From: Dioscorea cayenensis subsp. rotundata
Lineage: Eukaryota; Streptophyta; Magnoliopsida; Dioscoreales; Dioscoreaceae
Reading direction: 5' to 3'
DNA length: 64,000 bases
Assembly: GCF_009730915.1 (NCBI RefSeq)
Contig: NC_052477.1
Span: 27,236,578 to 27,300,577, forward strand
Shown here: piece by piece, positions 46,317 through 59,368 of the stretch
How positions within the stretch are numbered: the stretch's first letter is position 1
Layout: each line of letters starts with the position of its first letter
The notes under the pieces: model-generated
Told to the model about the DNA's origin: nothing
Seen by the model: the letters and a program-made list of their open reading frames with translations, nothing else
The model's database searches: none
Translations under genes and position numbers: made by a program

Positions 46317-49291
46317 CGTTGAGCTCCTCTCATGGACTTTGCAGTTCGAGCACAAACTCTTCTACTTCGATCTCAAGGAGAATCCTCGGGGACAGTACCT
46401 TAAGATCTCTGAGAAGACTTCTGCTACTCGATGTACAATCATCGTGCCTCTTGATGGTGTTGCTTGGTTTCTTAAGTTGTTTGATTATTATGCTAGTGTT
46501 GATGAGCAGGAGGTTGTTAATAAGCAGTTGAAGCTTGAGACAAAGGTCTAATCTCTGTTCTATTGTTTTCTTTTTCTTTTTCTTTTTTAATATTTTTAAT
46601 ATAAAAATTGTTTTTTTTTAATTAATGTTTAGTGTTTGATGGTGTTTTTTTTTTCTCTCTTTATTTTAGGTGTTCTACTTTGATATTGGTGAGAATAAGA
46701 GGGGTCGGTTTTTGAAGGTATGACTCTGTTAGTGTTTTTATTTTCTTTACTTTTAATTGAATTTTGAAGTTTAAGTTATACAAACGTTTTTCACTTCTTT
46801 GTTTTGGTTGGTATGTTGTAATGATGAGATGAATTTGAAGGGGAAAGTGTATTAAGCTGAAATTTAGTTAATTTCTGTTTGATGTAATTCTGTCTGTTGT
46901 GTTTTGTTTTGTTTTGTTTGTGTACCTGATCATTGGATAAAATCTCAAGTATGCATGCTGCTTGGAACAGATGAATTGGGATATCATATTAGTGTTGTAT
47001 TAGCGGAGGAATGAAATAGGGAAGTGTTAAAAGTTTATTAAAGCAATGTTTTTTTAAAAAAAGAAAGAAAATAAAAAAATAAGGAAAAGAAGAAAATTGT
47101 AGCCAATGATAGTTAGGAACCTTGGTTCTGATTAAGCTATTGAGGTATCATGGAAATGCTTGGATGACGGAAAGATGCCACAATGTATGTCTTAAGTTTT
47201 GGTCACTTTTATAGATGAAGTTGGAGACTGTTGGACATATAGTTTCTATATCTTTTCAGTCAAAACAAATAATAAAAGGATGATTTGAAAATTTTCTGAA
47301 TATGATGATTGTTCAAATTTAGAACTGTCAGTTTTGGTAAAGGTGATGGTTTTATTTTTATTAATAGAATGATGATAGAGTATCATTTAGCAAGAATGAA
47401 GACTTAAGGTTTTTCTTAGAGTATAAATTCCTTTAAAAAAAAAAAATACCCTTGCAATTTAACATGAGAGGAGCTGATTGATTTGCTAGAGAAGATACAT
47501 ACAGCCATGTGTGACAACTACTGGACATGTTTGTCTTGTAGTATTTATTATATCACCACTATTTATATGAATAGAATCCAGGGTTGATCATGGAATGTAG
47601 ACCTAAAATTCCCTATTGGGGTGCAATCTTCATAACTGGATTCCTAAGTTAACCTTTCGAAGTTCACCTTGTTGACTACTAGTTTTGAATGAAAAAATAT
47701 TAATTGTTATTGGTCATTGAGTAACCTATCCTACTTTTTGTGGTGAACCAATCACAAGTTCGTGCTTAAAATCTTTTTCTCATTGTCGTTAATTTCAAAT
47801 CTTTCCCAAAAGATGGAACAATTCATTGCAGTTGTTTGTTTCGGGAATTTAGCATGTGGAAAAGGTAGATTGTTTTTAAACTGCCTTTTATTCTTGACAT
47901 GTACTGACATGCACAATCAATATGTGAGCTTCATTTAATGTTACCCTTTGCCTGAGCTGCACTTCTTCAAATGCCAACTATTTCACATTAGCATAGCTAG
48001 ATAAGGTGCCAATTTGATTCTAACCATATCTATAACTAAAAATAACTGAAGTAGCAGGAAATTGCTCTTGTGGACACTATGTCAGATCATCTTTCTTGAT
48101 TGAATTTAATTAGAATGAGTGGTGCTTCTATTGTCCTGTCTCTTAGTTGCTAAATGATGTGATCTCTACTGTGTCCCTTTTTCTTATGGAAGGCTAGTGA
48201 AAGATGGTGGTTTCATTAATTTTCTTGTCTGAGAAAGCTTGTATCAAGAAAAGAACTTAGATAACATTGTGCAAGGATTTAGTTTCAAAGGCTTTTGAAA
48301 TATACTTTATTTATCAATGTGGATATTATTAGTCGAGGACTGATCAACAGAACATATGCCCATCATTTTTGGAATCACTTGCATAAATGTAAAATTATTT
48401 CAGATTGTATGCACATGTTTTTACTGCTATGCCAGTATTTAGGCCATCACCAATCTTACATACTCGTTATGTCAGTACCATTTACACAATTATGTATACT
48501 GAGTAGCGCTCTGAACTTGACGTAAGTCTTAGTGCAGCTGTAGGTCAGTTAAGTAAAATTGCTGTTTATGTAGATCTCAGAAGCGTCTATTAGCAGAAAT
48601 CGCAGCACAATAATTGTTCCAGCTGGAAGCTCTAGTGGAGAAGGATGGGTAGCGTTTAGGAATATTTTGTTAGAGATAAATGAGAAAGCCTCGCAGCTTT
48701 TCATGGCACCTGACCAGGTATGTTCTGATAGAGCATTTACTTATGAATGAATTACCTGATTATTGTCTGGAAGTGCCATATGCTAAACTGTGTCTACCTT
48801 CTTGTCATCAAACAGCAACGAATGGAACCTTCAGAACATCTTCCTGGTCTCTCAGATGATGTCGGGGCTGGATTCATAGCTGGGCATAGTACACAACTGG
48901 CCACTGGATCAGACCTCAATGTTGATCGGTTACTTGAACTGCCCTCTCAGGATGAAGTTGGAGGTTTGGGAACATCAAAAGTTATGAGGGCAGATCAGAA
49001 GAGGTTTTTCTTTGATTTAGGTAGTAATAGTAGGGGTGATTTCTTGAGGATATCTGAGGTATTGTGAAATCAATTAATCTATTGTTATGCGTACTTGGAA
49101 TGATAACAATAGCATGAACTCCATTCTTTGATTGTAACATGCAGGTCATAGGAGCCGATCGTTCATCTATCATCCTTCCATTGTCTGGGCTGAGGCAGTT
49201 CCATGAAACAATTGGCCATTTTGTGGAGATATCCCAAGACCGACTAGAACCATTGACCAGCATGAATGTGCGGAATGTGGAGCAGAGATGA
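46291..49291 (+). CDS. PURA1: Pur-alpha, purine-rich single-strand DNA/RNA-binding protein
   Basis: Five exons: 46291-46545, 46670-46717, 48574-48717, 48816-49058 and 49145-49291, all phase 0 and GT-AG; 278 residues. Three PUR repeats are seen: FEHKLFYFDLKENPRGQYLK (near residue 19), VFYFDIGENKRGRFLKISE (from about 86), and KRFFFDLGSNSRGDFLRISE (about 210-230). Each is followed by a beta-rich I(I/L)VP or ILPLSG segment. A Gly-rich N-terminus (MDGGPGGGDVE) is typical. Pur-alpha unwinds purine-rich repeats; the Arabidopsis protein has been reported to bind telo-box DNA in promoters of translation genes. Intron 2 is long (about 1.86 kb). The leader carries a telomere-type array, so self-binding is possible. 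Confidence 0.95.
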
Positions 49292-50642
49292 TTGTGTTGT
49301 TTACCTTCATTTGCCCGAAATACCTTCTCTCCATTCTTTGTGTGTCTATGAATAATCTCTCATGTTCGTGTGGCATAGGTTGAGATATAATGGTTGTTGG
49401 TTTGGGTTGAGATATAATGGTTGTTGGTTTGTTAGTTATATCGAAAAATACTAGAAATACCTCTTCTAATGCGACAGAGGTGTTTCTGTTTGTGTACAAT
49501 TTCCTGCTATTCTTTGTTTTTAAAGATTTGTTTGCTCAGTAAAGATGTCTAGTGATTGTTCTGCAAATATGATTTGTTAGTACTGGTGAATATTTTCTCT
49601 CAAGTTTGTTTCTCATTCATTAGTTTCTTGCTTACAGACTTACAGAACCTATCAAGAGTTACTGGCTACAATGATCTTCATCCTATGCTATACAGGCAAC
49701 AATCATGCCGAAAATTATTCAATTTGAAATATTGATATAAACTATAAGCTATTATTCTTGATGGATGAAAGTGGTCCTCATGAGAATAATGATCATAAAT
49801 ATCATGGAGCTCATCTTGTTTGCTGCCTGTTGTAAAAGATCCAACACTACCACATCTGTCTCTCTCTCTCTCTCTCTCTCTCATTGACAAATCATCAGCA
49901 GAAAACAAATTCAGGAGACAAACAAAAACAGAAACAAGTGAAGAATCCAGAAAGCACAGCACATTTGCAAGACTGATACTGAAGCCACGTTGCCTATATT
50001 CACTACCTCAAGTTTTGAAGAACAGCAGGGGATACATAAGTTTCAGCAGAGCAAGTGAGAACGAGACCTGCGCATACGTTTGGACCACCCTGCACACAAT
50101 CACGAACACTCTGAAATATATCCGCACTCATAATTCAAACTCTCATAATTTGTGAAAAATTCTAACAAAGATCTAAATACTAGTAGACCACTAGAGTCGT
50201 TGGCCTTATCAACCTTTCATTCACACTACCAAACAAGAAATCAAGGGCCAAGTGTCTTCTTCACAAAGAATTATACCACCCATCATTGAAGAAAGAGCCA
50301 TTATCCACATATCTCACCTTGCTGGTTTATCTGCTAACTGCTTGCTTGAAGCAACACTAATCAACCATAACTTTTACTGTGGTCTGTATTCAGTTCCAGT
50401 TCATTCACAATGAAAAACAACCATACACATGGAAAAGAGAGCTAATTTGGCACAAAAAGGAAGATATATTTCTGATAACATTGATTTCTCAGTGATACAA
50501 AGTTCATCCATTGGTATTAGAAATGAAGAACACAACATTTTCTTCATAAGAGCCATCTGACAAGCTTTACAGGTAACAAACTGTACAATAGGGAGAGCAA
50601 AATGACAATGTGGGATGACAGTGAGCCATCTCCTCTATTTTA
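49292..50642. other. Convergent 3' flanks of Pur-alpha and the thioredoxin gene
   Basis: No gene recognised. A (CT)n microsatellite lies at about 49857-49882. The last 100-150 bases before 50643 are probably the 3' untranslated region of the minus-strand thioredoxin gene. Confidence 0.4.
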
Positions 50643-51832
50643 TCAAAGTTTGCTAAGAACCTTGTCCTCAGAACCTTTAAGGACTCTTGTTGGAGAGAAC
50701 ATTGGGCAGATGGGAGTTGCTTCTGCAACATCATCTGGTGCAGGAACAAGCATTTGTTTCTTGTTGTAATTAAATGAGAGATCTTTATTTCCAGCAAGAG
50801 CCAAGAGCTCTGATTCCTCGAGGCCCTTTGCCGGCCCGAGGCTGCTTCTCTCTGTGTTGTGCTTGCCCAATGCATCCTTAAACTTCTTAATCTGCAACAT
50901 GTTAATTGTATCCATAATTCAGAAAAAAAAAAGGTAATATGATTTGTAAAAGACCAAAAACTCAGTTGGGAGGTAGATAAGTGCTCTTACAGTTGCATTG
51001 GTGCAGCTGAAGCTACAAAGCCGGCCATGAGCTCCCCTGTAGAACCTAAAGAAAGGGAGAACATGGACATTCAAACTATAACACATTGACTTATGCTCTT
51101 CATAGTTCACTTGGAGGAACAGAACATCTGGATTCAACTCTGCAAACTGGCAAATCTGCAAACAAGAAGAATATATCATTCCAAACATAATTCAGCAAAC
51201 AAAAAGATCATTTTTTTTTTTTTTTAAATTCAAATGTAATGGAACTACCTTGGGATGGAGAGCTTTGCAGCCTCCACAACCAGGGGAATAAAAATCAACA
51301 ATGACAAGCTTGTTATCAGCGTTCAACAAAGAATCAACAAGGTCTTGTGCTGATTGGACCTCCTTCATGTTAGGTTGCAGTCCCTTTTCCCACCATCTCA
51401 CAGACTTCCCAATGCGAAGGCTCATCTGCAAATCAACATTTTTTTTTCATCAAATTAGGTTTTTCTTTTTTTTTTTTAAAAAAAAAAGCAAATCCAAAAT
51501 TCTTATTAATGAAATCAAAGAAACATTAAGGAACTTCACAATAAAGGAAATTTCTGAAAAAAGATGGGGATTTGGAAACCTCTACATACCTTCGCATGGA
51601 CACCATCAATGGCGTTCCTCTCCACAGGTCGCCTTCGACTCCAATCTCCTAAAACCAAACCACCATTACCGACGGAGGAGGAAAAAGACGAAGAAAACCT
51701 CAAAGACACAAAACTCGGAGATGGAGCCAGATGAAGCGCAGCAAGAGAAGGACTCCTCCTCGTCCGCGAAAGAGAAACAGACCGTCCTTCACTTGGACAA
51801 AGGAGCTTGCTCTGGCTCAACACCTCCGCCAT
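50643..51832 (-). CDS. Atypical Cys-His-rich thioredoxin (ACHT / thioredoxin-like 1), chloroplast
   Basis: Four exons in transcript order: 51832-51590, 51425-51249, 51155-50991 and 50891-50643; 277 residues, all phase 0 and GT-AG. Exon 1 is a Ser/Arg-rich transit peptide. The thioredoxin fold follows: LVIVDFYSPGCGGCKALHPK with the redox pair Cys131-Cys134 (CGGC, the ACHT1/2 form), then ICQFAELNPDVLFLQVNYEE, HVLPFFRFYRG with the cis-Pro, and SFSCTNAT. A C-terminal extension (LVPAPDDVAEATPI) is typical of thioredoxin-like 1 proteins. ACHT proteins oxidise chloroplast targets through 2-Cys peroxiredoxin, turning off carbon metabolism as light falls. The promoter holds light-type elements. Confidence 0.94.
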
Positions 51833-52040
51833 GGTTCCCAAAGATCGAAGCTTTTCCCAAAATCACAGCGAGAGAGACCCGGAGAACAGAAAGGGAAAAA
51901 GAACAACAAGAGGTTCAGAACAAGAGATAGATACAAATAAGGCGTTAAAAAGTTTCCCTAGTATTATCCTTTTATCTTTAATCCTGACCGTCCATTAGTG
52001 GGACAAGACAAATCTGACCGTTAAATAAGCGATGATTTAG

Positions 52041-52055
52041 GATAACGCCACGTGG
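52041..52055 (-). promoter_or_regulatory. I-box plus G-box cluster in the thioredoxin promoter
   Basis: GATAACG (52041-52047) abuts CCACGTGG (52048-52055), about 215 bases before the start codon. I-box and G-box pairs are classic light-response modules of nuclear genes for chloroplast proteins, bound by MYB-like and bZIP/PIF factors. Confidence 0.5.
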
Positions 52056-53388
52056 ATGGTTCATTTGTTGGCACGTTCAAGAACGGGAGTTGGTCTTTAT
52101 CCTGTTTGCAAACTGTTTAGATGTGGATAAAAAAATAATAATAAGAAGGCCACGTCAGCGTGGCAGTGGATTGAGTAAAAAAAAAATTTGGTTTTATCTA
52201 CTGTAACAAAATCATATTAATTTATATTAAGGGTGATAAAATAAGTGATTTTATATATCAGAATTTTTTATTAAATATTTTTTTTATAGACTAATTAATT
52301 CTGAGAAAATCAATACAGATTTCGGGTCTGATGAGCTGTGGGTTTGACTTGGCTTACTAAACTTCCGGTGTTGGGAATTGTTAAATTTATTTTATTAATC
52401 TAAATTATATAATAATAATACCACTCAATCGCTTTCTCCTGAGTCCTGACTCTAATATAGTACTAATATATTCCAACCTTCATGTTAATTCTCATTTACA
52501 CAGCTGCTTATATTTATTACTTACATAGAATTATCAAAATTATCTTTATGAGACATTTTAATTAAGTAACTAAAATTAGACTAAATTAGCATGAAAAAAA
52601 AATTCCTCTCCTCCAAAAGTTACATGACAAAAATTATTAACTCTATTTTAATTTTTAAAATATCTTGTTAGCCTATTGGCTAGAAATTCATAAATGATCT
52701 CAGTTTGATTCTTAAAATATCTTATAGGCATACTCATAATAGACGCTTTTCGCCTTTATACAAAATATATATAAAACATTAACCTAACAACAAACATATG
52801 GTCTGAAAAATATAAAGCCAAACATACAAGATCAGCATAGCAAAATCAAAACATTGAAAAAAAAAATGTTTCTAAATATATACACAATGGAATGAATCTG
52901 AAAATATCTCCGCCAGGCTGCCAGTAGCCATATAAAAAATTGAAACTCTCTGGCGTTTTCCTCCAACATCAAGCAACCACAAGACAATGATAAATATCTT
53001 AATAAATGCAGCTTGATCATGAAGATGACTTGAAATGCCAGGCAGTATCCATAATCACCATAAAGAGTTCCTGAAAAAGTTCTGTAAGATATTAATCTGA
53101 AGTACTGATGAAAATATCCAAATTCATTTGAACTCAGATAAACATAAGTTGTAACTTACCTATGAGTTATTCGTCAGCAACCAGAATGAGCAAACCCGAT
53201 TGCGGTCATTTAGGCCGAGTTCGTGATGTCTGTCCTTCCAGCTTGTAATGAAGTAGTCTTTAGTGAACTGATTCGAATCATTAACTTGATGCTAAGAACC
53301 ATTGGCAATTGGAGAGCTTGAAGAACTATTACTAACCAGTGGATCATTGCAATAAGTTCTATGTTTACATTTAAGTCCAGAATCCAGC
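52056..53388. other. Distal thioredoxin promoter and 3' flank of the 65K gene
   Basis: Includes CCACGTCAGCGTGGC near 52149 (an ACGT-core element, TGACGTGG on the minus strand), then AT-rich DNA. The part from about 53000 is likely the 3' untranslated region of the U11/U12-65K gene. Confidence 0.4.
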
Positions 53389-56300
53389 TTAACCGGTTTT
53401 ACCAGAAGAAGGATTCCGGCCAAATTGAATGATCATTGGTTTTCCTTTAAAGACATAACCATTTGCTAAATTCTGCAAAAGCACAGCATTTGAAAATTTT
53501 AGATTTTCTACCATTGTGTACATCTCCCCAAATCAAGCCAAAACAAAAAAAGAAAAGCCTACATGAATAGGTAAAATTACACTTGCTTAGGAATTAAGTC
53601 TTCAAAGACTGAAATGGGATTTGATGCAGCAAATAAAAGCCTATGCCTAGAGCTAAATGATTTGCACATGTAAAAAGTTGATTATCAACAATCAATTCAA
53701 TGGAAATGATAATGACCCGTACCAGAGCATTATGAGCAAGATCTACTGATGGAAATGTCACAAAAGCTTGGCCTCTCATGCGCCCCTCCTGAAATAAAAG
53801 CAAGAAAAGGTCAGGCATCTTTTTTTTTTAATTTCAAAGCATCATCTTTTCTTATCAACCATGCAATTTGCTTCCTGATTAAAAGAAAGGCTTTAAACCA
53901 TGGGTGAAAGATAAACATCAACATTGCTGAAAAATAGGCAATGGCAAGCATATTGCACTAAATAGGACAAACAAAACAAACCCGCAGAGTCAAATACTGA
54001 AAAGCAACTGTCATAATGTATTTTTCTGATACTAATCAGTCCTGTGTGAGAACAAGCAAGATGTTCTCCGTCTAAAACGCCAGCCCCAAATTGAAAACAT
54101 ATTTAAAGTTAGTAGCAAAACATTAATGCCACTAGAGGACTAAAATATATGCACGACCTCCAAAGAAGAGCTTCAGTAAAAGCATCTCACCTGCATTAAC
54201 TTAACACTCAAACTGGATCTTGCACCCTCAGCACTTTTAAAAAGTGACCCTGCAAAATGACAAGAGGCTTTAAGTTGAAGAGAACAGTCTAAAATAAGTA
54301 TTGCATGCAAAGAATCAATAAAATGGCCACACACAATTAGAAATTAGCTCACACAATAATTAAGATAAGTCAACAACTAGGAAGCATGTAATTAGCAGAA
54401 ACATTCTTGCTTCAGTGATGTTTGAAAGTTTACCAAATATGAAGTGGAAATCATCAACAACCACATCCTTTGCCAAGTTCTTGATGTACAACACATTAGC
54501 AGGGTTACCAGCAGCATAATTCTGCAAAAAGAAACTATTTCTTAAATTATTTACAAGATATAGCATGCCTCTATCCAAAAATGACAGGGACGTTATGTTA
54601 TTGGACTATATATATAGATCACAAATGAAAAACATCCAAGGTGCTATTGCAATCAAGATCAGATATGTAGATTAATAATTATTTTCTACAAAAACCAAGA
54701 TGCAGCATTGGTGGCCAAGTTCAAACATGAAAGTGATAATTATTTCTAAATGTACCCTGATGCATGAATCCACATTCCACTCTGCATGTTAACGCAATAA
54801 ACCAAAACCAGGGAAGACACATTTCACGCAAATCTTCATAGTAACCCAATTACAGGATTGAGACAAAACAGAAACAACTTAAAAAAAAAAAAATACAATC
54901 ACGATGAGCTTGTGACAAAAAATAACACAAAATATAGGTATACCTTCAAGGACTTGGCATATGAAATCATAAACTAAGTATTAAGATATCCAAGTTGCAT
55001 GTACCTTAAACATGGGCAAGGACAGAATCTCCTCTGGAGGCAATTTCTTACTCTTTATTTCTTGTTGTGTTGCATAAGGTTTCTGATCCGCATTCTCTTC
55101 CTTGGGCTCCAACAGTTCTTTTGCACTACTATCAATATCTTTACTTTCCTTTTGATTTGTCTTGGAGGAAATTTTTATCTGTAACAAATTAATCAATCAT
55201 GAGTATAGAAATTTATACATTTTTCAGCAGAGGGAAAATATATATCCTATACACAAATGTGGCATAAGATAAAGGCCAACCTGAAGCACAGGGTTTTTCT
55301 TTTTAATCAATGGAACCTCTTTTGGTACCAAGGTGGCAGGTTTCAAGCCAACAGCTTCATGCGACACATCTTTATCAACTGCAGGGCCTACAATGGATTC
55401 TCGTTTTGCACGCTTTCGACAGTGACCATCAGCATCATCCTACAAACACAATGTAATTATAAATTTAGAGTTTAAAAAAATAATGCCACAGCATTGCATT
55501 GCATGGTATCCTAAACTAATATAAATAAATTTACGTACTTCTGATGACTCCAACTCGGATTCATCGCTGGATAGATCAGCCGTATGAGGCTTTGCTGTTA
55601 TGGGAGGTGGTGGGGGAGGTGAAGGAGCAGGCACTGAGGGCGGCAGTGGTGGAGTAGGCAATGCCATGCGAAATGGAGCAGGAATGTTCATTTTATTCAT
55701 TAAATGCAAAACCTGCCACAAAAATCAATATTTACGTGATAGAAAGTAGAGGATCTAAAATATATGTAATGCACAAAAACTGACTATCTGAAACCTGGGT
55801 ATAAAATTGTGGAACAGCGATGAGGGCATTGACAATGTTGGTCAGGATATTTCCATCAGGTGGGGGATACACATACCTGAATAACAACTGTGCTTTTTAG
55901 GATCTTATAAACCGAAGATTATCCAATTCCAAGATAGAAAGAAAGAGCCATATATTCAGTAAATGACAAATTCCTGCTCATCTAGGGAGCAAGAATGAAA
56001 ATAAAGTACATCAGTTTTATTCCAACAAACTCAAAAGCAATGTGGGTCAATGTCCTACGTGTATTGTTGGCAAAGAGGTATCTTTTGGAGATTTATCTTT
56101 TCTGGAGTATAAGTTGTTTTCTAATTCCTTTCTCTCTCATATCCCTCATGAAATGAAAACCATAATGAGAGATATTTAAGGACATTGAATTTACGAGTAA
56201 TGACTATCCACAATCATCCAGAAGATAATTATAGAAAAGCTGAATTCAAATTCTCTAGTATGATAAAAATAAAAATTTGTGGCAAAGTATCTTACTCAAG

Positions 56301-57721
56301 ATGTGGAGGAAATGGATAGTCCACACCAAGTCTTGCAGAAATAGGCTCCAAACGGGATGATATGTTGTTCACAGAGTCTTTCGACAATGAGTCAGGTGGA
56401 CCATACAAATCCTTTGCATGCTTCACTTCATTTTCTTGAAGAGTGCTCCTCAAATTTATTTTACCAGCTGGCTCTACTGTCAAGACATTTCCAAGAAATC
56501 TCAACCTGAAACATAATTCCCAACTTTAAAATCTTGAACGCATAAAACAAAATATTGAGAATGAGCAAAAAGCACACATACTAACACAATAATTTTAGAT
56601 AATAGTTTTCCCATGGATAAGAGTAAATGATACTTGCACTAATAGAAGCTAATTGAGAAAATGAATTGAATGTCCAAAGCACTTAGGGTCTAATAGTATT
56701 GCAAATTCATTCAATCAAGCGTAAAGCTAAAAAAACAATATAAAACATCCAAATAAGCACCTGTTCAATTGAGATTGAGCTTGACTGGCCAAACCTTCAT
56801 CCTTAAAATCCACAAACGCGCAATTACGCAACCTGCCAACAAAAAGAACATAAGATAAATTTCCATGAACAAAAAATAGAAACAACAAGCACATTTAGTT
56901 ACATCAAAATCAGGCCAGTGCTTCAAGCCTAAACACCACACAAACAACAATAATAGTAATTCTTGGTATATTAGACGTAAACCTGGCTAGTTCCGCCATC
57001 AAAAGTAAAAAACCACTTTAAAAAAAATAATTTGTTAACTGAAAATCCTATAGTAAACCCTAAAATAGATTGATCAATTCATCATACAAATTAATTCACA
57101 TAAACCCAGCGCAAACATCACAAGAAATTTCTGAACTGACATCTACCACTAGCATAAAGAAAGGAAATGCAGGAGCAAAATCTTTCCCATTCACCAAGCA
57201 ACCTAAAAACCATGCAACGATTTTAACAAGCTCTAAGACATGTCACAGTAAATCAAAACAGAAGCATGCCTACCAAATATTTGGTTCAATGCGCATCGAG
57301 AGAGTTGGAGTTCTACCATCTCAAGCACCTCCTACCGTAACAATGAGAAACCAAATCTCTAACCCAATTCATGTCCCAACAATCCATTGAAATTATTGGG
57401 AAAAAAAAAAACAACGAAAGATCTCAAATTTCTACGCCAATAAAATAGCAATCATGCCGAAGAGAAAGATGGTTACCTGCCACCAGCGCAGGGGCGAACA
57501 GAGGAAGCCCCATAATGGGAGAAGAGTCGAGAGAGCATCTCATGGGTTATCGCCTCTGGGAGATGCCGCACCAGCAGCGTCGCCACCGTCCCCTCCGCCG
57601 GGCCAGCGGCTTGCTCCTCCACACTGGTTATCGACGTTGGCATCTGCGGTGGCGGCGCTGGCGGCGGCGGATGAGGAGGAGGAGGAGCCACCGGCAGGCG
57701 GTAGGGCGGGAACATCGACAT
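53389..57721 (-). CDS. RNPC3/SNRNP65-like: U11/U12 small nuclear ribonucleoprotein 65 kDa protein (minor spliceosome)
   Basis: Eleven exons in transcript order: 57721-57477, 56832-56761, 56505-56296, 55876-55795, 55712-55539, 55439-55281, 55178-55005, 54521-54434, 54249-54191, 53788-53723 and 53472-53389; 470 residues, all in phase. The N-terminus is Pro-rich (PPYRLPVAPPPPHPPPPAPP). RRM1 is at about 47-120 (ATLLVRHLP, NCAFVDFKDE). The middle holds YVYPPPDGNILTNIVNALIA and a Pro-rich, acidic linker. RRM2 is at about 381-463 (NVLYIKNLAKDVVVDDFHFI, GQAFVTFPSVDLAHNAL), ending NPSSGKTG. RRM2 binds the 3' stem-loop of U12 snRNA, and the N-terminal part contacts U11-59K, bridging U11 and U12. Loss in Arabidopsis disturbs U12-intron splicing and development. 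Its own introns all look U2-type. Confidence 0.95.
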
Positions 57722-58038
57722 TGAGAGCTCTGAGAATTTCTAGGGTTTTCGCGGTAATGAGTTCCTATTATTCTGAGGGAAAGTCTCTTCTTCTAATTTT
57801 AAGTAATTGCTCGGATTTTTAAATATGTTTAGCAGTTTGGTTTACGGTAATGTTTTCATACGGATATTTTTTAATAATAAAAATTTATTATTATTAGTGA
57901 CGATGGTAATATTAATAATACTATTACTGGCTATATTGAATTACTAGAGTAAATAGGTGGTAATTTGAGAATTTTTTTCTAAATAAATATACCTTATGTT
58001 TATAAATTTTAAATTTTTCTTAAAAATTTATATACAAG

Positions 58039-58672
58039 TAGACTTGTCCATGGGATGGGCCGGGTCATATTCAGGCCGGGTCATATTCAATAATTAGTAA
58101 ATTTTAAGCTTGTCCAAGCTCAGCCCCGCCCAAAAATCTGGGTCTTTAACTCTTACCAAAACCCTCCCAAATTTCATAATCTCTACCCAAGTCCCCACCC
58201 CAAATAGGTTTTTCATCAAATAATATATAAGTTATAAAAAAAATTAACAATAATATTAATATGTGAATATGACCAAACATTATTCTACAAAATACTTAAA
58301 AATTAAAATACCAAATGCAAAATATTTATTAAATTACAAACAACTGAAATTCAAACCATTATAAATTTATAATCAATGGTAATCAACATAAATATATATT
58401 GTATAAGTATATAGAAAACTAATTAATAAATAATCAATGGCAATTCAAACCATTATATATATACATACAAAATTAATTAATAAATATATTTTATAATTCG
58501 GGCCGGGAGGGGATGGGTTTTTAATAATGAAAACCAAACCCGACCCGTTTTCAAAATGGGCTTCTTTTTTGTTCAAGGCCCGGACATCGGGTCTTATATA
58601 TTTGTCCAAGCCCTCCCATTTTTCGGGCTGGTCTTTGGGCTTGGGCGGATAAACAGCCCTTGGACAGGTCTA
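58039..58672. mobile_element. hAT-like non-autonomous element with GC-rich ends
   Basis: The ends are inverted repeats: TAGACTTGTCCATGGG on the left, and TAGACCTGTCCAAGGG read inward from the right. Both subterminal zones are rich in GGGCCGGG/CCCGACCC words, while the centre (about 58220-58500) is AT-rich. Flanks TATACAAG and TATATAAA could be a diverged 8-base target duplication, as for hAT elements. No coding capacity. Confidence 0.6.
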
Positions 58673-58869
58673 TATATAAAGTTATTTTGAAAAACATATA
58701 TAAAAATTTAATTTTTAGTATTATAATTTAATTATTTTGATTGTAAATTTTATTTTACTTTAAATTTTAATTTGCTTAAAATTGTAAATGCAAAAGTGTT
58801 TTGAGAAATTTAGAACATTGTTAAGTTGATTACTATAGCCAGCTAAATGTGGTAACAAGTAACATGTGT

Positions 58870-59242
58870 GGGGGTAAATTTTTTACTATGTCACTAAACT
58901 TTTATCCATTTTCACTTTGACCACCAAACTTCAATTTGTATAACTTGGTCACTCAACTTTAATTTGATTTAATCAGGCAATAAATCAAGAATTTCAACCC
59001 CTAATTGATTATATAGCTATCTAAAAATCCTAGTCAATCCTCCCCATGACACATTATTAAATCTATTGGAGGTGTCCATGTCATCGAAAAAGAGCCACAT
59101 CATTCATTTTGGGTAGAAATCCCTTTGATTTACTACCGAGTGAAATCAAATTAAAGTTAAATGACCAAATTGATACAAATTGAAGTTTGATGATCAAAGT
59201 GAAAATGAACTAAAGTTTAGTGACCTACTAAAAAATTTACCC
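58870..59242. mobile_element. Mutator-like MITE with intact target duplication
   Basis: 373 bases bounded by identical TAACATGTGT copies (58860-58869 and 59243-59252). TIRs of about 70-100 bases: left GGGTAAATTTTTTACTATGT, right (inward) GGGTAAATTTTTTAGTAGGT, followed by shared CACTAAACTTT, CATTTTCACTTTGA and CAAACTTCAATTTGTAT. The 9-10-base duplication and long TIRs fit Mutator. No coding capacity. The preserved duplication suggests a relatively recent insertion. Confidence 0.85.
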
Positions 59243-59368
59243 TAACATGTGTTCTCAACCAAACATGATTATTATAAATTAACCCAACATTCCATGGCAT
59301 ATAACATTCTCGACTTTATTACCATGGTACTCTTTGCCCGTGTTTTAAATTACATTGTAAGTCAAATT

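Noticed and set aside
51301-51930. A 209-codon plus-strand frame across the thioredoxin exons
   Set aside because: Antisense shadow of exons 1-2 and the intron between them; low-complexity and no domain.
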